Source: Mercurialis annua (taxonomy: Eukaryota > Streptophyta > Magnoliopsida > Malpighiales > Euphorbiaceae). Taken from it: DNA of 64,000 nucleotides. The stretch is taken from positions 11,596,501 through 11,660,500 of the forward strand of contig NC_065576.1 of NCBI RefSeq assembly GCF_937616625.2. The letters are read 5' to 3'. Positions 57,777 through 64,000 of this stretch are shown here, piece by piece (position 1 is the stretch's first letter; each line of letters begins with the position of its first letter). The notes beneath the pieces were generated by a model. That model did no database searches. It worked only from the letters and a program-made list of their open reading frames with translations, and was not told the origin of the DNA. A program made the translations under genes and the position numbers.

Positions 57777-57818
57777 CTGGTACTGTTCAAACTTCTGAGG
57801 TGGCCTGATCAGTATTTC
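57777..57818 (-). other. Candidate 42-bp host exon
   Basis: On the minus strand, TTACTTGTGCAG precedes and GTATGATGG follows a 42-bp open segment that would encode EILIRPPQKFEQYQ. Acceptor and donor look good and the length is a multiple of three. I do not recognise the protein. If real, the Tat LTR at 57860-58296 sits in the upstream intron. Confidence 0.25.
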
Positions 57819-57859
57819 CTGCACAAGTAACAATGTAAGCTCAAAAGATCTCAGGCTGG

Positions 57860-58296
57860 TGTTGCCTGAAAGCCACTCCGATGATTAAGTTAGAAGAGTT
57901 CTTTGGTAGGTAATTGAATGGATAAGTATTTGGGTCTAATATGTGTGTTACATTCTCAAGCATCAAGGGCTTCTATTTATAGAGAATTCATTATCGGTTA
58001 CTGACTGGGAAATCGTGGATGTTGGCCACGATTTCTGATTCCGATTATCCCGGGTAGTGGGATAATGTAAACGGTCTGGGCGATGTACTTCGATGGTGAA
58101 GTACATTATTGTATCGTCGGGCGACCTTTTCAGATCGTTATTGGCGAACTCGGACTGGGGTGTTCTCAGGATGTCATGGGCGATCCTGAGCGATTGGTCT
58201 GACGATCTATGATTAAGGAGTTCTTAATCACGCTATGGGCGAGTCTAGTTTTATCTGGGCGATGCTTGGAGTCCGGCTATTTCTAGGTCGGTATCA
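57860..58296 (-). repeat. 3' LTR of the Tat-type element
   Basis: Minus strand: TGATACCGACC at 58296 to CAGGCAACA at 57860, about 437 bp. A TATA box (CTATAAATAG) lies near 57975. The end region CATCGGAGTGGCTTTC resembles the ends of Tat LTRs. The other LTR is outside the window, so boundaries rest on TG/CA ends and the adjacent purine tract. Confidence 0.6.
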
Positions 58297-58318
58297 GATG
58301 CCCCCCCACCCTCCGAGG
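58297..58318 (-). promoter_or_regulatory. Polypurine tract
   Basis: CCTCGGAGGGTGGGGGGGC (minus strand) precedes the TGATACC start of the LTR. Confidence 0.6.
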
Positions 58319-58734
58319 TTAGCCAAGTCAAATGCTTTAGGCGGTTATTTCGTCGTTTCAAATTTTGAATTTTGAAATTTGTATATATCTGAATTTCAAA
58401 CGTTTTTTACGGTTACTGGAATATAAAGAGTCGCGTCTTTCCATTTTCTGCAATGAATGCTTTCTCTTGGAAAATTACGCCACGCTATCACGCACTCATA
58501 TTCCCGTTTCTCGATACTTATAAAAAGGTGAGGCAAGTCTTGAATTGTTATCATTTTTTCTCTCATTTTTTTCTGATATTCTTCTTTCTTTCACCTGCAA
58601 TCACTTTTACTCTTTCTTAGGTTTTATTTTTTCGCAAAGCTTTCTTCCTCCTTTATATAAACAGTAAGTGCTCTTTTTTGATCTTTTATTTCTTTTGTTT
58701 TAACTTTCTTGCTTTACTTTTGAGTTTTTTTTTC
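58319..58734 (+). promoter_or_regulatory. Candidate promoter and leader of the antisense gene
   Basis: A TATA box, ATACTTATAAAAAGG (about 58514-58528), lies some 215 bp upstream of the antisense ATG. A pyrimidine-rich leader follows. It drives the plus strand, opposite to the element's gag-pol. Confidence 0.5.
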
Positions 58735-61700
58735 ATGTCGTCTTCTTCCGTTTCTTCTTCTTTTGAGGGGTCTGATGATAAGACGGCTTTCTATGTGCCT
58801 CCTGGTGTTGTTAATATGGACTCTGATCTAGAGGACTTATAAAATAGGATAGTAGCTGACAGTCAGGAGGGGGCTTCCAGTCCTGAAGCTGTCTCTTTTC
58901 GTCAAAAAGGAAGGGTTGTGGCGTTGGCCACGGAGGTGGTCGTTCTAGGACCGGGTGGTGGAGGGAACTTTGGTCCTAGTGGTGATGATGGTGATGAAGA
59001 GGAGGAGTCTGAAGAAGAGCAAGCCTTTGTTGTGAAGACAAGGCGACAGGTTCTTCCCAAGAAGCAGAAGAAGGATCTTGAGGATATTGAAGAACTGGAA
59101 GAACCGGCTTCGAGGATCATTCCTTCAATGAAAAAACATCATATTCCTCTTTCTGATTTCCCCTGCATGTTGGGTGATGGAGCCATCGAATGGATCAGAG
59201 ATCGCTATAAATTTTTTGAATCCGTTAAGTTGAGACTTCCTGGTCCTGGCTGCGCTATGGATCAAGCTCTTGAGTCCGACAAACAGGTGATATTTGTTCA
59301 GGACATGGAGGGCGGTCTCAGATTGCCACTGGATAGTTACACTCAGAGTGTTTTTGAACATCTCCAGATTCCCTTGGCTCAACTTCATCCCAACGGTCAT
59401 CGTCATCTGAGTGGCTTCTTCATCTATGGGATGACACTCCATCGAGAGTTGAACTATGAGATGGTCCGGTCAGTGTACTCATTGGGTCAGAAGCCTGGCG
59501 ATGAGTTTTGTTATCTTCAGCCTCACCGTACTTTTTTCGAGGGCCTTCCGAACTCTCTTAAAAATTGGAAGGACATATTTTTTATTGCCCAGTACGAAGG
59601 AGGCTTGGGGAGAATTCCCAATGTGTGGGTGGATTCTGTCAAGAAGCTCGATCGGGTGGTTCTCGGCCCAGTGGACAAGGAAGCTGTAGGGAACTTTCAA
59701 ATTTTGGCCCCTATCCATGTGGTGGATCTAATAAGGGGATATTATCGCTGGTCTGACGACCTGTGGAAAGTTGGAAAGACCATACTAGGGATCGCTAAGG
59801 AGGATAACGTCCTACTAGTCAGAAGCCTCAAAAGAAGAAGAAGCAAAGTGCGAAGAAGGAAGAGGCGACCGTGGACAATTCTCCTAATATTATTGCTTCT
59901 TCTCTTATTTATGTCCCTGTTGATCCCTCTGGTACCTTGTTTGTACCATGGAATTTATCTTTTGCATGAATAATCATTATATTATGGTTTTATTGATCAT
60001 TTGCTTGTTGTTTTTGACTCAGTGGTTGATTTCAACGCTCTTGCTCGCAAGAATCGGGAGGAGAAAGCCCGGAAGAAGCAGGAGAAAGAGAGTTTGGCGA
60101 ACAATCCGAAGGATGCTCTTCCTCTTTCTCCAAAAGAGAGTTCGGCGAATAAGACGAAGGTTCTTCTTCCACCTCCTCCTCATTTGCCTGCTTCGTTTGC
60201 TATTACGAAGCCTGGTGGGTCCGGTGTGTCCCTACTTTGATCGATGTTGATCTTCCTCCGAGTCCCCTCCAAGTCCCTTTGAAGGGCGTGGTTATCGGTG
60301 CTCTGGAGGTTCATCGTCCTCCTTCTCCGCCCTCTTATACTGGCAAAGGCAAAGGCCATGCTGTTCCCGAGAGTAAGAAAGATTCTGCCCCTCCTTCCAA
60401 CCCTTTTTCGGGTCAAAAGAGAAAGAACCCTCCTGCTGGGGGGGAAGCGTCGAGACCTCGGAGGAAGGTCCTTCCATGAAGAAGCCTCGGAAGGACGTGA
60501 TTGTTTCCCAGGTCGACATGCTGATCGAGAAATATGGGGCGAACGCCACAGCCCGTCATCCTTCCGTTTCCATGGACATCATCTGGGGGTCTTGCTTGCC
60601 CTCAGATGTGAATTATTTCTTCAAGAAGGATGACAGAGACTTGGTTGATGATGTTCAGTTGTCTTTCCTAAGGGTAATTTTATCCTTTTCTTGCCTTTTT
60701 TGTATTGTTATTATTGTAATATTTTTTACTAATAATCTCAGTGGCTTGTTATTTATTATTATTACTCTTTTTGTTCTAGGGTGCCTTTGCTTTTTGCTAG
60801 TACACGCATAATCATCTGGCCAAGGAGACGGCTTGGTAGAAGCTGAAGGCCGAACATGGGGCCTGTAAGACGAAGTACTCTTCTTTGCTGGGGGAGTTGA
60901 AGCAAAGCGAGGCTAAGAGGGAGGATGATGTTGTTGACCTTCAGAAGCTCGCAAAGGAGAGAGAGGACGGTGCTGCTGACATTTGGAGGCTTGCGAAGGA
61001 GAGGGAGTCACTGTTGGCTTCTTCTGATGAGCTCAAGAATGAGGTGGCTCGCCTGAAGAAGGAGAACACCAACCAGGCTGTGGACATAGTCACTAGGAAG
61101 ATTGGCTATGACGCTCTGAAGTAGGAGTTCGATGATACAGTGACTACCTTGAACCAGAAGTTCACTGCCGCCCAAGAGAAATTGTATATGAAGCAGGGTA
61201 GGTTGCTTTGTTAGAAAGAGAGGCGGAAGAGGGTGACCCACCAACTTACTGAACAGCTCTCCAAGTTTATGGAAAAACATTAGAGTACCTAAACCGCCAT
61301 CCTGGGGGCGATGTCGATTTTCTCTATGAATTCCCAAAGGGGGATGAGAGTGAAAGTGAGCCTGACGAGCCGGAGCCGAAGATATCTATCGTCAAGATAG
61401 AAGATGTTGGGCCCTCAGCGGACCAGGGTGTCCCTGCCTCCGAAGGAGGGCCAGTTTCGGGTCTCGGGGGAAGTCCTGAAGAGAGGGCCTTTGGCCAGAT
61501 TATTGCCCCCGCCAACCAATTTGCTGGTTTGGAGTTGCTAGATCGTCCAGACAACATGACTGGTCTCCCTTCCGGGAGCAATGCTCTGGACTTGTCAGAG
61601 ATCCCTTCTCCTACTCCGTCCGGCAATATTGTTGGCGATCCTACTGCTAAAGATGGCAAGCCTATCATCATCGAGGATGACCTTAAGCCTCTGTTGCATG

Positions 61701-61970
61701 AGGATCTCATGGCCCGAGCTAAGCCGAAGGAGAAGGAGGGTAGAGAAGAGAAGCCGTGAGGGTGTTCTCTAACTTCGTCTTTTTTGAGTTTGAATTTCCA
61801 GACATCATCAACAATGTCAAGACCAAGATGCAAAACAAAGAAGGTGTTCTGGGCGAGCTACCAATGTCAAGACTAAGATTCAAGACAAGGAAAGTGTATT
61901 GGATCGGCAATGTCAAGGCCAAGATCCAAGACAGGAAAGGTGAAGTTTTGAAGATTTTGTAATTTCTTTT
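58735..61970 (+). pseudogene. Tat antisense gene (putative gypsy-type transposon domain, PF04195-like), decayed
   Basis: Plus-strand gene lying antisense to pol. ATG at 58735 opens a Ser-rich, acidic N-terminus; an in-frame TAA at 58840 breaks it, then the frame is open from 58918. The middle part, with FEHLQIPLAQLHPNGHRHL and NSLKNWKDIFFIAQYEGGLG, matches the plant 'putative gypsy type transposon' domain; its role is unknown. Likely introns: 59932-60022 (GTACC...CTCAG; frame continues as PSVVDFNALARKN) and 60674-60779 (GTAAT...TCTAG). Frames shift near 59818, 60235 and 60476. A coiled-coil region with KEREDGAADIW (60885-61124) and an acidic Pro-rich tail ending at 61757 follow, with several TAG codons where CAG (Gln) fits. 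Confidence 0.7.
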
Positions 61971-62143
61971 TATTCTAGACATAGTCTTTTTGGGCGAAGT
62001 TCTTGCTTGTATCTACTTAGGATTTTTATTCCTGCTTAATACAATGTTCTCTTTATACATTTCTGTAATTCCTGCTATTTTTAGCTTTCTTTGAATTATC
62101 ATGCTTTTATACTTAAGTTTTCAATTTTCAGATTTTGAGAATA
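61971..62143. other. Spacer within the Tat element
   Basis: Non-coding DNA between the antisense gene's end and the TA-flanked insertion. Confidence 0.6.
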
Positions 62144-62744
62144 CAATCGACCCTCTGATAATTAATACACATGGTAGATCAAAAATTTATTAATTATTAG
62201 AATTATTAATTTATTGAATTTGTATAAAAAAAATTATAAAAGATATTTTAAAACATCTACATTAACAGACCTAATATTAATATTATATTATAAAAAAACT
62301 AACTAAATATATTTTACAATCACCCAATTTAAAAGAAACAATTTTATATTCTCAAAAAATAATTATTAAAAAGTTGTATTCATAAAGTAAAATAATTTTT
62401 AATATTTTTTATACTAGAGATACTTTACTTACTTTAATTTGTTTATCTAATAACTTCTTTTAAAATTTCTCAAAAGAATAAGAAAGTCATAATTTGATGG
62501 TATTTTAACTTCTACTTTATGAATTAAGGTTAGTATTGTCTCAAATAAATCATCAATTGTTATATATTTTTTTAAAAAATCTCTCTAATAATTAATATTC
62601 ATGTAGAATATATTTTAAATTGTATTAATTATTAAATAATAGAATTATTAATTATCCGACGTGGAACGAAGTTGGTTCTCTCAATTTTCTATTAATTATT
62701 AGAATTATTAATTTATAGAATATTAACTATTAGAGGGTCAACTG
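62144..62744. mobile_element. TA-flanked Tc1/mariner-type MITE
   Basis: Inverted ends CAATCGACCCTCTGAT and ATTAGAGGGTCAACTG (complement CAGTTGACCCTCTAAT), flanked by TA on both sides (62142-62143, 62745-62746). About 600 bp, very AT-rich, no transposase. Ends and TA duplication fit a Tc1/mariner or pogo-related MITE. Confidence 0.7.
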
Positions 62745-62950
62745 TATTTTCCGTTTTTTTGTACTTAAGTTTTAATTTGGGGTCTTTGGCTCCCATTTTC
62801 TTAAGTTTCTCAAGTTTAAGCTGCTTTTCTAGAGGATAACTCGTTAGTTTCCTTTATGAAAAGTCTTAAATAATATGTAGATCATAATAATAATAATAAA
62901 AAAAGACCATTCATAGAATTTCCTTGTCCAGGCAAGGGTAAATTAAAATA

Positions 62951-63070
62951 CTTGGTGATGAAACATCACTTAGAGGAATTCAAATACATACTTGGTGATG
63001 AAACATCAATTAGAGGAATTCAAATACATATTTGGTGATGAAACATCACTTAGAGGAATTCAAATACATA
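62951..63070. repeat. Three 40-bp tandem repeats
   Basis: Three consecutive 40-bp units containing TTGGTGATGAAACATCA and TAGAGGAATTCAAATACATA, with only single-base differences, just after the integrase stop in element orientation. Each unit holds the short inverted repeat TGATGAAACATCA. Confidence 0.9.
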
Positions 63071-63149
63071 CTTCTAGAGAAAATGCATAATTGAAACTTA
63101 GAAAATGATAAATAATACGCAGGATAATGAAATGACTTAAAGGAAATTT

Positions 63150-63989
63150 CTAGATTTTCCTTAGGTTGTCTGCGTTCCAGGTTCGGGGAATAGTTCTTCC
63201 AAAAGAGTTGGTGAGTTTGAATGTCCCTTCTTTGATGACGTGGCTGATAGTGTAGGGTCCTTCCCAATTGGGTTGGAGTTTTCCGCTCTTGGCTTCTCCC
63301 TTTTTGACTTCGGTCTTCCTCATGACTAGATCTCCTAGCTTGAATTTCCTTTTTTTTACATGGCTGTTGAAGTGTTTGGCCATTTTGTGTCTAGAAGCCT
63401 CTATTCTGATATCCGATTTATTGATCTTTTCAACTAAGAGGTCTAGATTGTTCCTGAGTTCTGCTTCATTTTCTTCTAGATCTAGTTGGTTGTCTTCGAT
63501 TCTTGGTGTAGGTGCGCCTATCTCCACTGAGATTACAGCTTCCGTTCCGTAGGCTAGAGCAAATGGGGTTTCGCCTGTTGATTCTCTTGGGGTGGTACGA
63601 TAGTTCCATAAGACACTGTAGAGTTCTTCCACCCATCTTCCTTGGTATTCGTTCAGTCTCTTCTTTTGTCCTGCCAGTAGGATCCTGTTGGCTACTTTGG
63701 TTTGTCCATTTGATTGTGGATGGTAAACCGAAGTGAACCTTAGGTCGATCTGATATTCTGCGCAGAATTTTCTGAATTTGGCCGAGTCGAATTGCTTGCC
63801 GTTGTTTGTGATAAGCACCTTTGGTATTCCGAACCTGCACAAGATAGATCTAAAGAAAAAGATAGTTATTCTTTGTTGGGTGATTTTCTCTAAGGGCTCC
63901 GCTTCTATCCATTTTGTGAAGTGATCGATTGCCACCACCAAGAATTTTCTTTGACCAGTGGCTGGAGGGAGCGGACCTAGGATATCCAT
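63150..63989 (-). pseudogene. Tat-type integrase with altered catalytic residues
   Basis: A 279-codon frame from the start of the catalytic core to the pol end: MDILGPLP, VVAIDHFTKWIEAEPL, VYHPQSNGQTKVANR, LWNYRTTPRESTGETPFALA and the C-terminal KLQPNWEGPYTI. The first Asp is present (D2). The second is Asn62 (LITNNGKQF, where the family has TDNG), and the Glu is Lys98 (GQTKVANR, where the family has TEV or AEV); spacing between them is the usual 35 residues. Both changes fit G-to-A on the coding strand. The frame is otherwise open; the upstream pol lies beyond the window. Integration activity is not expected. Confidence 0.85.
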
Positions 63990-64000
63990 TCCCTATTGGG

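Larger units (their letters stand above)
57860..64000 (-). mobile_element. Tat-type Ty3 retrotransposon, 3' half
   Basis: Minus-strand element running off the window at 64000. It has integrase (63989-63150), then a long region holding an antisense multi-exon gene (58735-61970), then a polypurine tract and 3' LTR. Integrase type and the extra gene between pol and the 3' LTR indicate the Tat lineage (Grande/RIRE2-like). It contains a younger TA-flanked insertion (62144-62744) and a 40-bp tandem repeat. Confidence 0.8.

Noticed and set aside
59125..59718. Minus-strand frames within the Tat antisense gene
   Set aside because: Shadows of the plus-strand coding region; no retrotransposon domain on that strand here.
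61324..61982. 169-codon and 87-codon minus-strand frames at the end of the antisense gene
   Set aside because: They lie opposite the acidic Pro-rich tail, with biased composition and no recognised domain.

Overview
The window is nuclear DNA from a eudicot plant. It is AT-rich and dominated by plant-type LTR retrotransposons, LINEs and MITEs. It carries one intact host gene, a single-exon BRI1-type brassinosteroid receptor kinase on the minus strand (43599-47165), and a decayed plastid DNA insert with the plastid order ycf2 / rpl23 / rpl2. I cannot name the species from sequence alone.

Layout. 1-11466: a rearranged Athila-lineage Ty3 retrotransposon block. Two ~3.05 kb arms, each with a 448-codon env-like ORF, face each other across an integrase fragment (minus) joined head-to-head to a gag fragment (plus). 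They are followed by two ~1.5 kb LTRs that form a near-perfect palindrome with a 14-nt spacer. 11467-14410: plastid insert, abutting the LTR. 14411-27600: LTR fragments, L1-type LINE remains, foldback MITEs and AT-rich filler. 27852-29571: a Mutator-like long-TIR element with a 10-bp target duplication, a possible captured gene fragment and a nested MITE. 29611-32041: a short non-autonomous LTR element (Copia-like) with identical 5-bp target duplications. 32371-34060: a decayed ZMYM1-type hAT transposase. 36334-42602: a full-length Copia element with perfect 5-bp target duplications. 43599-48500: BRI1 and its upstream region. 48506-57010: MITEs, a tandem duplication, the 5' end of a Tat-type Ty3 element, a SINE-like unit and microsatellites. 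57860-64000: the 3' half of a second Tat-type Ty3 element, with a PF04195-like multi-exon gene on the strand opposite to pol.

How it fits together. BRI1 appears to be the only functional host gene; a full-length Copia element lies about 1 kb past its stop codon. The elements differ in age. The Athila arms, the small LTR element and the Copia element have nearly identical repeat pairs and look recent; the LINEs, the plastid insert, hAT and Tat genes are degraded. Even the best-preserved elements show damage at key residues. The Copia integrase has Asn where the first catalytic Asp is expected, and the Tat integrase has Asn and Lys where the second Asp and the Glu are expected. In-frame stops in the Tat antisense gene fit C-to-T decay of methylated DNA.

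I found no convincing new enzymatic system. The signals I would look at again are the dense interrupted-dyad array shared by the Athila LTR and its pre-env region, the antisense gene of the Tat element, the Athila inverted structure and the gene-carrying Mutator-like element.
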